In this document: in pieces, positions 1 to 8,328 of the stretch | How positions within the stretch are numbered: position 1 is the first letter of the stretch | Layout: each line of letters begins with the position of its first letter | Source: Taurinivorans muris | Lineage (GTDB): Bacteria; Desulfobacterota; Desulfovibrionia; Desulfovibrionales; Desulfovibrionaceae | DNA: 64,000 nt | Reading direction: 5' to 3' | NCBI RefSeq assembly: GCF_025232395.1 | Contig: NZ_CP065938.1 | Coordinates: forward strand, 992,001 to 1,056,000 | Translations under genes and position numbers: made by a program | The notes under the pieces: generated by a model | Seen by the model: the letters and a program-made list of their open reading frames with translations, nothing else | Databases searched by the model: none | Told to the model about the DNA's origin: nothing

Positions 1-1
1 T

Positions 2-391
2 GCATGCGAAAAAAGCCTGCCTCTTTTTAAAAAACTTGCCGAACCGCTGCGGGAAGAACATAAAGGAAAAGAGTTCGGAGCATTGCAAATGGTTTGCCTT
101 ATTGTCGGCTCCCTTGACGAAGCCCTTGATTACATTCATCAATACGGCTCACACCATACGGAAATCATTTGTACCGACAATTATGGAAACGCCCAACGCT
201 TTCTGCGTGAAGCCGATGCGGCAATGGTGGCGGTCAACGCATCTTCCCGCTTCAATGACGGCGGAGAACTCGGACTCGGAGCGGAAATAGGAATAAGCAC
301 AACCAAATTACATGCTTACGGACCCATGGGTGTTGAAGAATTAACCACAACCAAATTCGCAGTTTATGGTAACGGACAAATTCGCAAATAA
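2..391 (+). CDS. proA: Glutamate-5-semialdehyde dehydrogenase (gamma-glutamyl phosphate reductase), C-terminal part
   Basis: The reading frame is open from the window edge, so only the last 129 codons are present. ProA reduces gamma-glutamyl phosphate to glutamate semialdehyde in proline synthesis, in the cytoplasm. The visible end carries family landmarks: a GSHHTE motif, [23 protein letters not shown] and [10 protein letters not shown], all typical of the ProA C-terminus. The stop codon lies inside the start region of the next gene (nadD begins 26 bases before this stop), so the two are probably co-transcribed and translationally coupled. Identity is very secure; the upstream part is outside the window. 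Confidence 0.96.
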   Translation, partial: ACEKSLPLFKKLAEPLREEHKGKEFGALQMVCLIVGSLDEALDYIHQYGSHHTEIICTDNYGNAQRFLREADAAMVAVNASSRFNDGGELGLGAEIGISTTKLHAYGPMGVEELTTTKFAVYGNGQIRK

Positions 392-1091
392 AAAAATCGG
401 TATCATGGGAGGGGCGTTCAACCCTTTCCATATCGGACACTTGCGCCATGCTATCGAAATTGCGGAAGAATTAAACCTTGACGCAATTGATTTGCTTGTC
501 TCCCACAATCACCCGCATAAAAGCAAAGAGGGGCTCCTGCCTTTTGAAATGCGCGTCCAATGCATTGAAAAAAGCTTGCAGCATATTGATTTCATCCATA
601 TCAATCAAATAGAAAAAGAAATCCAAGGCAAATCCTATACCGACATAATTTTGACGGAATGGAAAAAATCACATCCTTTGGCGGCGCCCTATTTTTTAAT
701 GGGAATTGAAGATTTCAGCGCCCTGCCCACATGGCATAACGGGCTCAAGCTCCACGAAATCACCCGTTTAATCGTTGTCGCGCGGCATGGAAAAACAGCG
801 CGGGATTTTTTTGAAATTGCAAAAACATATTGGAATAATTGCATAATTAAAGGAGAAAATGCGTCCTTACCCCTTCACGCGCAAAAAAAGGCGCAGCTTT
901 ACCTTTCAGAACAGAAAAATCCGCCTCAGCAGCCTGTTTGCACCTTCATCGATATTCCGACCCTGAATATCGACGCGACAACCATACGCAAATTATGGTG
1001 CAGCCGACACAATATCAGCGGTCTTGTTCATGACGGCGCAATACGATTTCTTGATGAGAACAAGGAAATCGTCAAAAAATACTGGGCATGA
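366..1091 (+). CDS. nadD: Nicotinate-nucleotide adenylyltransferase
   Basis: A 241-residue enzyme transferring AMP from ATP to nicotinate mononucleotide, giving deamido-NAD in NAD synthesis. The nucleotidyltransferase signature [11 protein letters not shown] is at residues 15-25. A TWHNGL segment sits mid-protein, and the C-terminal NIDATTIRK matches the family's ISxTxIR phosphate-binding motif. The ATG at 366 lies inside proA and has no clear Shine-Dalgarno sequence, so coupling to proA translation is likely; a later ATG at 405 would cut into the signature and is rejected. The length is slightly longer than usual because of an 8-10 residue N-terminal extension. proA-nadD adjacency is common in Desulfovibrio-type genomes. 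Confidence 0.95.
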   Translation: MVTDKFANKKIGIMGGAFNPFHIGHLRHAIEIAEELNLDAIDLLVSHNHPHKSKEGLLPFEMRVQCIEKSLQHIDFIHINQIEKEIQGKSYTDIILTEWKKSHPLAAPYFLMGIEDFSALPTWHNGLKLHEITRLIVVARHGKTARDFFEIAKTYWNNCIIKGENASLPLHAQKKAQLYLSEQKNPPQQPVCTFIDIPTLNIDATTIRKLWCSRHNISGLVHDGAIRFLDENKEIVKKYWA

Positions 1092-1146
1092 AAATTTTCT
1101 AAAATTTTCCTTTACAAAGCATGCGCTATATCCTAAATAAGAACTC

Positions 1147-1167
1147 GCAGGCTCAGTCTGCCTTTTT
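1147..1167 (+). terminator. Probable intrinsic terminator after nadD
   Basis: GCAGGC and GTCTGC form a 6-bp stem (one G-U pair) with a TCA loop, followed by C and TTTTT. It lies 56 bases after the nadD stop and before the next gene. The stem is short, so confidence is moderate. Confidence 0.45.
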
Positions 1168-1199
1168 GTGTTTAAATTCAGCTATGTTATTGGTGAAAA

Positions 1200-1970
1200 A
1201 TGAAACTCTATAAAAGCCTTTGTGTCTATTTTGCCACAATATGCGTTATTTCAGCTATCAGCACCCTTTTGTTCACATTTTCAACATTCGATTTTGTGCA
1301 TATTGCGTTTTTAAGCGCTCCCGTATCTGTTTTTTCCGTAAGCATGGTCGGGCTTGTCGCCAGTTTTGTCATGTACAAAAGCACGCAGCAGACCCTCATC
1401 ATTTTGCTGAAACGCCGATCAGGACGCGTTTATGCGGAGCTTCTGCACCATAAAATGCGCCTTATCGATGTTATTGACGGAAAAAGCTATGTCGATATTG
1501 AAAAATACCTCTATCCCAAAGACGCTTTCATCAAAATCAAAAAGCTTCTTTACGATGAATACTTCGCGCTTTTCTCCTATGACCCGTTTTTCAAAAACAC
1601 GAAGTCATACAAAGCGGTTACGGACTTCAATTCCCTGCACCAAGACCTGCTCAACTACCTGCGCTCGCAGCATATTGACAACATTGAATACAACAACCTG
1701 AAAATCCTTTACCAAAAAGTATACAGACAACCTATCGTCGCCGATACGCCCGCGGAAAACTTCAACCACCCCGACATTATCGAGGCCATGGAAAATTTCC
1801 GTTCCGGCTTGGATTACGCCTTGTTCAATGCCGACACCATCATGACTTTCATCGACAAACACCTTGAAGCCCTTGATGAATACTTCCATACCGGCGAACC
1901 ATGGACAAACATTAAAGAACGTTTCAATCAGGAATTTCAACACTGGGTTCAAAATCCGGAAGAAAACTAA
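1200..1970 (+). CDS. Membrane protein of unknown function, two N-terminal TM segments
   Basis: I do not recognise this 256-residue protein. Residues about 7-30 and 38-62 are hydrophobic and look like two transmembrane helices. The remaining ~190 residues are charged, predicted mostly helical and probably cytoplasmic, rich in Tyr, Lys and Asp, with no Cys pairs, P-loop or other catalytic motif that I can see. It lies between nadD and rnc on the same strand, with a terminator on either side, so it may be transcribed alone. The ATG at 1200 follows a weak GGTG; no better start exists. The coding call rests on the long frame and on consistent composition. Confidence 0.75.
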   Translation: MKLYKSLCVYFATICVISAISTLLFTFSTFDFVHIAFLSAPVSVFSVSMVGLVASFVMYKSTQQTLIILLKRRSGRVYAELLHHKMRLIDVIDGKSYVDIEKYLYPKDAFIKIKKLLYDEYFALFSYDPFFKNTKSYKAVTDFNSLHQDLLNYLRSQHIDNIEYNNLKILYQKVYRQPIVADTPAENFNHPDIIEAMENFRSGLDYALFNADTIMTFIDKHLEALDEYFHTGEPWTNIKERFNQEFQHWVQNPEEN

Positions 1971-1974
1971 CAAA

Positions 1975-2001
1975 AGGGGGAACTCGTCCCCCTCTTTTTT
2001 T
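1975..2001 (+). terminator. Intrinsic terminator between the membrane protein gene and rnc
   Basis: AGGGGGA (1975-1981) pairs with TCCCCCT (1987-1993) across an ACTCG loop and is followed by C and seven T. It ends only 6 bases before the rnc start codon. It therefore either ends the upstream transcript just before rnc or attenuates read-through into rnc, and part of it would lie over the rnc ribosome-binding region. Confidence 0.75.
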
Positions 2002-2007
2002 ATACGT

Positions 2008-2712
2008 ATGCAAGAAAAACTTATCCTTTTACAAAAAGAACTGGGCTACACATTCAAAAATCCGGAACTGCTCACAACAGCATTGACGCACAGTTCCTAT
2101 ATCAACGAAAATTCCTGTTCCGAACATAATGAACGGCTTGAATTTTTAGGGGACGCAATTTTGGAAATCCATATTTCCGAAGAATTGTACAAACGTTTTC
2201 CAAATGCGCGCGAAGGAATTTTAACCCATTTCCGCTCCGCTCTTGTCAATGAAAAATCCTTGGCGGAACTTGCCGGACAGCTCCGCATTTCCGATTGTCT
2301 GCGGCTTGGCATAGGTGAAGAAAATCAAGGCGGCAGAACGCGTCCGGCTCTCATTGCCGACGCTTTGGAAGCTGTTTTGGGCGCGATTTATTTGGACAGT
2401 GATTTTGAAACATCGAAAAAAATCGTGCTTTCGTTATTTAAAAAGAAATTTCCCAAACAGGAAACAGTAATTCAGAAAAAAAGCTATAAAACGCAGCTGC
2501 AGGAATTCACACAAGCCCATTTTCACTATACCCCGGAATATGAACTTGTTTCCAGGTCAGGTCCGGAACACGACAAAACCTTTACGGTACGCTATGATTC
2601 GCCTCAAGGTTTTGCAATCACGGCAAGCAGCAGCAGCATCAAGAAAGCGGAACACCAAGCGGCGAAGCTTGCTCTTGAAAAATATCGGAAACTCGTTGGT
2701 GAATTTAAATAA
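2008..2712 (+). CDS. rnc: Ribonuclease III
   Basis: A 234-residue double-stranded-RNA endonuclease for rRNA processing and mRNA turnover. The family signature NERLEFLGDA is at residues 41-50. A second acidic cluster follows in ADALEAVLGAIYLD, supplying the second Mg-binding site. A C-terminal dsRNA-binding domain (from about residue 155) ends with the SSIKKAEHQAAKLAL helix. The frame is open upstream to 1864, but the ATG at 2008 gives the canonical N-terminus and length; the upstream extension overlaps the previous gene. Translation may be influenced by the terminator hairpin that ends just before the start codon. Confidence 0.96.
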   Translation: MQEKLILLQKELGYTFKNPELLTTALTHSSYINENSCSEHNERLEFLGDAILEIHISEELYKRFPNAREGILTHFRSALVNEKSLAELAGQLRISDCLRLGIGEENQGGRTRPALIADALEAVLGAIYLDSDFETSKKIVLSLFKKKFPKQETVIQKKSYKTQLQEFTQAHFHYTPEYELVSRSGPEHDKTFTVRYDSPQGFAITASSSSIKKAEHQAAKLALEKYRKLVGEFK

Positions 2713-2745
2713 AAAAGTCTATTCACAATACAATGAATAGACTTT
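2711..2745 (-). terminator. Intrinsic terminator for minus-strand (flagellin) transcripts
   Basis: A 12-bp perfect stem, 2714-2725 with 2734-2745 (AAAGTCTATTCA and its complement), has an 8-base loop. Read on the minus strand it is followed by a T-run, supplied by the A-tract at the end of rnc. It lies about 210 bases past the flagellin stop. In the plus direction there is no T-run, so it is a weaker end for rnc. Confidence 0.6.
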
Positions 2746-2952
2746 CAACATGTATACAAGACTATGCACATCCTTAAAACCTCCTCTCATATGCAAAAAC
2801 GCACACAAGATTATAAGGATACAATTAATAAGCATATTACTCAGGGACTTCTTCTGCCAGTGACGGCAGAAGAAAATCTCTGGTATACCTTATACCTAGG
2901 CGGAGAACTAAAACTAAGAACAACCTTAGTTTAGCAAATATGTTCCTAAATA
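2746..2952 (-). other. Flagellin 3' untranslated region with two hairpins
   Basis: No gene is seen. The region between the flagellin stop and the terminator holds two perfect inverted repeats: 2911-2918/2925-2932 (AAACTAAG with its complement), 20 bases past the stop, and 2849-2858/2865-2874 (TTCTTCTGCC with its complement). Neither is followed by a T-run in either direction, so I read them as mRNA-stabilising 3' structures of an abundant message. That role is inference. Confidence 0.4.
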
Positions 2953-3852
2953 TTATCCTATTAACTGCAAAGCCATTTGCGGTAATTGGTTTGCTTGTGA
3001 AAGCATGGAAACCGCAGAGTTGCTGAGAACTTGGTTTCTGACAAATTCTGTCATTTCCGTTGCGACGTCTACGTCGGAAATTCTGGATTCTGAAGCTTGG
3101 ACGTTTTCCGCCTGAATGGAAAGGTTGCTGATTGTCGCTTCCAGACGGTTTTGCATAGCACCAAGGTGGGCGCGGATATTATCCTTTGACACAATAGCTC
3201 TGGTAATGGCGTCAAGCGTCAGCTGCGCCATTTCCTGCGTTGAAATGGAAAAACCGCCGTTTGTCTTTGAAGCTTCGCCTGCGTTGTTTCCGAGACCTAA
3301 CGCTGATGCGGTGGTACAGCCGATTTTAATGTAATAGTAATCTTCGTCGGAATCGTTGCCTGTACCAAAGTGGATCTTAAGCTTGCCGACAGAATTTAAA
3401 CCGCTTCCGTCGTGGGTATCGTCACTTAATGTACCGTCAAGCAATTTGATGTTATTGAAGTCTGTCGCCATGGAAATACGAGTGATTTCCGAAGCCATTG
3501 CCTGATATTCAGAGTCAATCATAGCACGTTGGACAGAGTCGTACGTACCGGTGGAAGCTTGTTCCGCAAGCTCTTTCATGCGGATGAGCTTTTCGTCGAT
3601 GGTTTGCAAAGCACCATCAGCCGTTTGAATCAAGGAAATTGCGTCGTTGGCGTTACGCACACCTTGATGTAATGTTGAAATATCTGAACGCATAAGTTCG
3701 CGAATTGCAAGACCTGCTGCGTCGTCTGCCGCTGTACCGATACGTAAACCAGATGACAATCTCCGAGTTGAAGTTGAGAGTCTGTTATAGTGAGAATTCA
3801 AGTTTCTCGCTGTGTTCATTGCCATCATGTTATGATTTACAACTAATGACAT
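2953..3852 (-). CDS. fliC: Flagellin
   Basis: A 299-residue secreted filament subunit exported through the flagellar type III apparatus. The N-terminal D0/D1 region (residues 1-150) has the hallmark NTARNLNSHYNRL, RLSSGLRI, DDAAGLAIRE and QTADGALQTI segments. The C-terminal D1/D0 region has LGAMQNRLEATISNL, ISDVDVATEMTEF and a terminal QANQLPQMALQLI. The variable centre is short, giving a small flagellin like those of Desulfovibrio. A strong ribosome-binding site (AGGAGG) precedes the ATG, and a sigma-54 promoter lies 39 bases upstream. No other flagellar genes are in the window, so it is an isolated flagellin gene. Confidence 0.97.
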   Translation of the reverse strand: MSLVVNHNMMAMNTARNLNSHYNRLSTSTRRLSSGLRIGTAADDAAGLAIRELMRSDISTLHQGVRNANDAISLIQTADGALQTIDEKLIRMKELAEQASTGTYDSVQRAMIDSEYQAMASEITRISMATDFNNIKLLDGTLSDDTHDGSGLNSVGKLKIHFGTGNDSDEDYYYIKIGCTTASALGLGNNAGEASKTNGGFSISTQEMAQLTLDAITRAIVSKDNIRAHLGAMQNRLEATISNLSIQAENVQASESRISDVDVATEMTEFVRNQVLSNSAVSMLSQANQLPQMALQLIG

Positions 3853-3890
3853 AATTCACCCCTCCTAAGATTTAGGTATGCCTTTAGTAC

Positions 3891-3907
3891 AGCAATGAGC
3901 ATGCCAA
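3891..3907 (-). promoter_or_regulatory. Sigma-54 (RpoN) promoter of the flagellin gene
   Basis: On the minus strand the sequence TTGGCATG-CTCA-TTGCT matches the -24/-12 consensus (YTGGCACG-N4-TTGCW) except for C to T at one position, with the required GG-N10-GC spacing. The predicted start is about 28-30 bases before the flagellin ATG. Such promoters need an enhancer-binding activator, which is not encoded here. Confidence 0.8.
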
Positions 3908-4157
3908 AATATTTTTATACAATATTTTCAATATATTATTTAAACAGCATTAACAAGTCTGCAAAATTTTCCCAGTTTAATCCATATTTTTGACTTAATC
4001 GGAAATTCTTTCTCTCCCCGATTTTATTATAAGAATTTAAATTTAAAGAAAAATTTTCCTAACCGCGCCATGACTGAATATTTTGCTTTACACTTTTCCC
4101 AAGCCTTATTATGCTCGTTTAACATTAATATATTTAACAAATCAAAAAGAGGCCGCC
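3908..4157. other. AT-rich divergent intergenic region
   Basis: About 250 bases separate the flagellin promoter from the U32 protein start. I see no gene. The minus strand holds a CCGATTAA-like sequence that resembles a sigma-28 -10 element, but its spacing to any TAAA is wrong. A TTG-initiated extension of the U32 frame begins at 4083 without a ribosome-binding site. Confidence 0.4.
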
Positions 4158-6608
4158 GTGAGAACCCAAGCCAAAAAGAAAACGACAAAAAATACTTCCC
4201 GATATTCAAAACCTGAAAACACAGCAAAAAACAAAATTTCTACTAAAAAATCTCCCGCACATTCCGGAATAAAATTAAAAGATACCCCGATTAAAAATAC
4301 TCCGACTAGAGATACTCCGACTGATGAAAATTTCGCCATTCCTCATTTGGAAATAGAAGAACTCGCCTATAACGCAAAACTGAGCCCTATTCATTATCAG
4401 CCCACGGAAGAAAAAAAAGCTCTTTTGGGTTCACTGCAGCCCATTGAAGGGTTCAAGCCTGAAATTCTCGCACCTGCCGGTGACAAAGCGTCTTTTTTGG
4501 CAGGGCTTGCCGCAGGAGCCGACGCGGCCTATGTGGGATTAAAAAACTTTTCCGCCCGTGCCGGAGCCGACAATTTCAGCATTTCCGAACTTTCACAAAT
4601 GGTCAATCTCGCCAATGAATACGGAAAAAAAATCAATGTCGCTTTCAATTCGCTGGTGAAACCCAATGACATTCCGGCGGCGGGACGGCTTTTTAAACGG
4701 CTGGCGCGGGATGCCAAACCGAACGCCCTCATCATCCAAGACGCAGGACTTATCGATATTGCGCGCCAAGCAGGCTTTGAAGGTGAAATGCACCTTTCCA
4801 CCCTTGCCAATATCACGCACCCGAAAGCATTGGAAAACGCCTATAACTTAGGAGCGGACCGGGTCATTCTCCCAAGGGAAATCAATATTGACGAACTCAG
4901 GCTTATTGCGGAAAACTGTCCTGAAAATTTAAGTTTGGAACTCTTTATCCATGGGGCATTATGTTTCTGCGTATCCGGACGCTGCTATTGGTCCAGCTAC
5001 ATGGGCGGAAAAAGCGGACTGAGAGGGCGCTGCGTACAGCCCTGCCGCCGTGTGTATAAGCAAAAATCCCGTGAAGGGCGTTATTTTTCAAGCCAAGATT
5101 TTTCTCTCGATGTTCTCGTCAAATCGCTTCTTTCCATTCCGCAGCTCAACTGCTGGAAAATTGAGGGTAGAAAAAAAGGTCCGCACTATGTTTACCATAC
5201 GGTTTTAGCCTATAAACTTTTGCGTGACGAAGGAAACGCAGCCAAAAAAGAAGCGGAGAAACTTCTCGGAATGGCGCTCGGCAGAAGAAGCACCCATAGT
5301 CTTTTTCTCCCTCAAAACGAACAAGCAGTCACAGCGCCGGAAGAAAATACGGGCTCAGGACTTTTAGTGGGCAAAATCCAATTCGATATTGTGGAAGAAG
5401 CGAAAAGCAGCGCAAAAAAACAAGCGCAAAAAGATAAAAAAGCAAATAAAAATCAAAGCAGGCAAAATCTTTCCCTGCCTTATTTCAAACCTCGTATTCC
5501 TCTTATTCCGAAAGATCTGCTCCGTATCGGCTATGAAGACGACACTTGGCATTCAACCGTAAGCGTTACCCGCGCCATTCCCAAAGCAGGCACATTCACC
5601 ATAAAAAGCGAACGCCACAAAACCCCGAAAGCGGGAACCCCGGTTTTTCTCATTGACAGAAAAGAACCCGGACTTATCGCGGAATTAAACACATGGGAAA
5701 AAAAACTGGATGCCGCCAAAGCCGTAAAAAGCAGTGCCGTGGAATTCACTCCCAATTTGCCCAAACCTTGCCGCGCGCGTAAACAGCTCAATATCAACGT
5801 GCGTATTTCCCTTCCGCAAGGCAAAGAAACAAAAGCCGCAAGAACTTCATTGACCGGCTTATGGCTCAGCCCGAGCACGGTACGCGCTGTATCAAAAACC
5901 CTTGCGCCCCGCATTTCCTGGTGGCTTCCTCCTGTCATTTGGACAAACGAAGAACATATCTGGCAAAAAACCATTGCCGAAGCCATTAAAAACGGAGCCT
6001 TGCATTTTGTTTGCAATGAACCGTGGCAAATCGCCTTTTTCCAAAACTACCCCGCTTTCACCGCACGTTTTGAAAATTTCGGACAAGAAACAAAACAGGA
6101 AAAAGGCAAACCGAACAGTCCGGGCAGTAAGATAAAAGTTCCGAGAGGCGGAAAAAACAATCAGACGCAAACCATGTTTTCCTTGACTGCCGGACCATTC
6201 TGCAATGTGGCGAATGCCGCAGCCATAGCCCTTTTAAAACGCATGGGGTTTGATAACGCCATTGTGAGCCCGGAATTGTCCAGGGATGATTTTCTTTTGC
6301 TTCCGCGCCAGTCTTCCTTGCCTTTAGGTGTTGTTTTGGAAGGCTTTTGGCCCATGGGGCTTTCCCGCCACGACCCCGCATACCTAAAAAGCAATATCCC
6401 CTTTGAAAGCCCGAAAGGCGAACAGTTTTGGACCAAAAAATACGGGCAAAACCTTTGGATATATCCCGCTTGGCCTATGGATTTGTCCGGACACAAAACC
6501 GAACTTGAAAAAGCCGGTTACAGCTTTTTTGTCAAACTTGAAGAACATTGCCCCAATGAACAGGAAAGAAAATCCAGCGAATTTAACTGGAATAACGCAT
6601 TATTATAA
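4158..6608 (+). CDS. Peptidase family U32 (collagenase-like / tRNA- or rRNA-hydroxylation type) protein
   Basis: An 816-residue U32-family protein. Many members are prephenate-dependent tRNA or 23S rRNA hydroxylases or ubiquinone hydroxylation partners rather than proteases. After a basic, low-complexity N-terminus of about 90 residues, the catalytic-type domain starts at PEILAPAGD. It holds the signature ELFIHGALCFCVSGRCYWS and further RGRCVQPCR cysteines, giving the four-Cys pattern of the iron-sulfur-bearing subgroup. A long C-terminal region follows. I chose the GTG at 4158 because an AAAGAGG site lies 6-11 bases upstream; the TTG at 4083 has none. Substrate unknown. Confidence 0.85.
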   Translation: MRTQAKKKTTKNTSRYSKPENTAKNKISTKKSPAHSGIKLKDTPIKNTPTRDTPTDENFAIPHLEIEELAYNAKLSPIHYQPTEEKKALLGSLQPIEGFKPEILAPAGDKASFLAGLAAGADAAYVGLKNFSARAGADNFSISELSQMVNLANEYGKKINVAFNSLVKPNDIPAAGRLFKRLARDAKPNALIIQDAGLIDIARQAGFEGEMHLSTLANITHPKALENAYNLGADRVILPREINIDELRLIAENCPENLSLELFIHGALCFCVSGRCYWSSYMGGKSGLRGRCVQPCRRVYKQKSREGRYFSSQDFSLDVLVKSLLSIPQLNCWKIEGRKKGPHYVYHTVLAYKLLRDEGNAAKKEAEKLLGMALGRRSTHSLFLPQNEQAVTAPEENTGSGLLVGKIQFDIVEEAKSSAKKQAQKDKKANKNQSRQNLSLPYFKPRIPLIPKDLLRIGYEDDTWHSTVSVTRAIPKAGTFTIKSERHKTPKAGTPVFLIDRKEPGLIAELNTWEKKLDAAKAVKSSAVEFTPNLPKPCRARKQLNINVRISLPQGKETKAARTSLTGLWLSPSTVRAVSKTLAPRISWWLPPVIWTNEEHIWQKTIAEAIKNGALHFVCNEPWQIAFFQNYPAFTARFENFGQETKQEKGKPNSPGSKIKVPRGGKNNQTQTMFSLTAGPFCNVANAAAIALLKRMGFDNAIVSPELSRDDFLLLPRQSSLPLGVVLEGFWPMGLSRHDPAYLKSNIPFESPKGEQFWTKKYGQNLWIYPAWPMDLSGHKTELEKAGYSFFVKLEEHCPNEQERKSSEFNWNNALL
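4281..4325 (+). repeat. Three 15-bp tandem repeats within the U32 gene
   Basis: Three imperfect 15-bp units encode DTPIK, NTPTR and DTPTD in the low-complexity N-terminal tail of the U32 protein. The unit is a multiple of three, so changes in copy number would keep the frame. Confidence 0.7.
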
Positions 6609-6635
6609 GAAATTCCTCCTTACGGAGGAATTTCT
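6608..6635. terminator. Bidirectional hairpin between convergent genes
   Basis: A perfect 12-bp stem (AGAAATTCCTCC, 6608-6619, with 6624-6635) has a TTAC loop and overlaps the stop codons of both convergent genes. The T-rich flanks are modest, but the position argues for shared termination. Confidence 0.6.
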
Positions 6636-7780
6636 CATCCCTTTCTGCGTTTATATTTGTAAAAAATATCCCGTACCGTTTTAAAAGGCTTTTCAATTTT
6701 CCGTATGAAAGGACGGCTGTCCCTCTTCAATTTCAATAAGCTCCTATACCAAGCAAATTGAAGTAAAAACTTCTTTCTTTTATTGTTCGCCGACATTTTC
6801 CTATACGGACCGCTTTGCCGTATCGCCAGCAGCTCTTCCGCAAAAACCGGAACTTCTTTCGCCATATCCCACCACAAATCAAGATTGGGGTAATAAAAAA
6901 ACGTATAATCGTCCGCAACCCTGAATCCGTCGCTGTCCCACGGTTTCACGGAATAATGGATAATTTCGGGCGAATCCAAACCGTCATAAAACCCTTCACC
7001 CGCAAACGCTTCCGGCTGTTCTTTCCATTTTTTTTTAATTTTTTCCGGCGATACCGTATTGTGCCACATCAAATTCCACCTATACGGCAAAATTTTCACT
7101 TCGTCTTTAAAAACCGCGTTCAAGGCATCCTGGTCCGGACACAAGACCTGATACGCATTCAAAAAACGCATGACTTTTTCCTGTATGTTTTCTTTCCGCC
7201 AATTCTCCATATCAATCAGCATGACACCTGAATTGAAATAGCAAAAATGCCGTTCAAAAGAATATTCCCCCTCCCCTTTGGAACATTTCAGCCTATGTTT
7301 CAACTGCGGAAAATTCGGAACGGCTGCAAGCGTTTTACCCCCCAAATCCTGCACCATGAAAGCGCGGATATCCGTATTCACCAGCGTGTCGCCATCCAAG
7401 TAAACGGCACGTCTGACATTTAGGGGCAAAAATTGCGCTGCCATTATCCGGTAATAGGCAGAAAAATTTTTCCGCCAACGCGGAAAATCAAGAAAAAGCC
7501 TGTCGTCAAGAAAATGCAGTTCAACGGATACGGGATAAATTTCCTTTAACTGTTTTTCCAGTTCATTGATTTTCTGTATTGTTTCCTCTGAAAGAAAATC
7601 CGTCAAAATATGAAAGCAATATGCTTCTTCGCACGCTTCATCCGCATTGCCGGCACATAAAACAGTACGCCCCCGTTCCTTATACGAAACGTTTTCATCC
7701 GTATTTCTGACTATGCTTGTCATGCAAACGCAAATATAAGGAATATATTTTTCATTTCCATTAAAAATAATATGATACAT
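6635..7780 (-). CDS. Family 8 glycosyltransferase
   Basis: A 381-residue retaining glycosyltransferase of the LPS galactosyl/glucosyltransferase type. Expected GT8 landmarks appear in order: AYYRIMAAQFLP, the metal-binding DGDTLV (DxD), the acceptor-side FNSGVMLIDMENW, PDQDALNAVF and the C-terminal HYSVKPW (second metal ligand). A basic C-terminal tail after residue ~320 suggests peripheral membrane association. The start has GAGGATGGC just upstream. It stands alone between convergent and divergent neighbours, so the acceptor is unknown; LPS or surface glycan decoration is the likely role. Confidence 0.9.
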   Translation of the reverse strand: MYHIIFNGNEKYIPYICVCMTSIVRNTDENVSYKERGRTVLCAGNADEACEEAYCFHILTDFLSEETIQKINELEKQLKEIYPVSVELHFLDDRLFLDFPRWRKNFSAYYRIMAAQFLPLNVRRAVYLDGDTLVNTDIRAFMVQDLGGKTLAAVPNFPQLKHRLKCSKGEGEYSFERHFCYFNSGVMLIDMENWRKENIQEKVMRFLNAYQVLCPDQDALNAVFKDEVKILPYRWNLMWHNTVSPEKIKKKWKEQPEAFAGEGFYDGLDSPEIIHYSVKPWDSDGFRVADDYTFFYYPNLDLWWDMAKEVPVFAEELLAIRQSGPYRKMSANNKRKKFLLQFAWYRSLLKLKRDSRPFIRKIEKPFKTVRDIFYKYKRRKG

Positions 7781-7940
7781 GCCATCCTCGTTTGTTTAAC
7801 GCATCAACTATACCGAGTTACAGGAAAATTGCAAGAAAACTCCCCCTTGGGAACGGGAAACGCCCTTCAAACTCTTTTCTTTACATTTTACAAAATTACA
7901 CCTATACTTCATCTTCATCATTCACAAAAAGGAGCTATCC

Positions 7941-8261
7941 ATGGCTTACGATATCCGTTTAGTAAAAATCGTCACAGGCGAACTCACAATCGGTAAATAC
8001 GACGCAGAAGCGAAAGCGCTTACCGAAGTCGCCATTATGCAAACCGTTCCTTCCCAGCAAGGCGGCGTACAAATCATGCTTCTTCCTTATGGTTATCCAT
8101 TCGAGCAAGAATTTTGCGGTAAAATCGAAGAAAAGCATTTTCTCTACGTGTACTCAAAAGTTCCGCAGGAAATTACGGATAAATACCTTGAAAACAGTTC
8201 AAACATCACGTTGAAATCCGGCGGATTGGATCCGAATCCTTCCAGCGGCATTATTTTATAA
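7941..8261 (+). CDS. Small Sm-like (LSm-fold-like) protein of unknown function
   Basis: A 106-residue protein beginning with a pattern reminiscent of Sm1/Sm2 folds: LVKIVTGELTIGKYD, then a variable stretch, then VQIMLLPYGYPF. The rest (residues 60-106) has no motif I know. A strong AAGGAG site precedes the ATG. Short proteins with this layout occur beside housekeeping genes in Desulfovibrio-like genomes and as phage Sm-like proteins. The fold call is pattern-based and tentative. It is followed by a hairpin terminator and then the radical SAM gene. Confidence 0.75.
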   Translation: MAYDIRLVKIVTGELTIGKYDAEAKALTEVAIMQTVPSQQGGVQIMLLPYGYPFEQEFCGKIEEKHFLYVYSKVPQEITDKYLENSSNITLKSGGLDPNPSSGIIL

Positions 8262-8281
8262 TTTTTTAACGGTATCATTTT

Positions 8282-8310
8282 GAAAGTGAGAGGAGTTTCC
8301 TCTCATTTTC
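8282..8310 (+). terminator. Hairpin after the Sm-like gene
   Basis: GAAAGTGAGAGGA (8282-8294) pairs with TCCTCTCATTTTC (8298-8310) across GTT, with one G-U pair. The U-run is poor (TTTTC within the stem), so it may be a weak terminator or a processing structure ahead of the radical SAM gene. Confidence 0.45.
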
Positions 8311-8328
8311 CTATTAAAAAGGGTTGTT

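Noticed and set aside
3996-4028. CCGATTAA with upstream TAAA as sigma-28 promoter of flagellin
   Set aside because: The spacing between the elements is about 16 bases instead of 11, and the sigma-54 site is closer and much better.
4083-4157. Upstream TTG start of the U32 protein
   Set aside because: No ribosome-binding site and no conservation expected; the GTG at 4158 is well placed after AAAGAGG.
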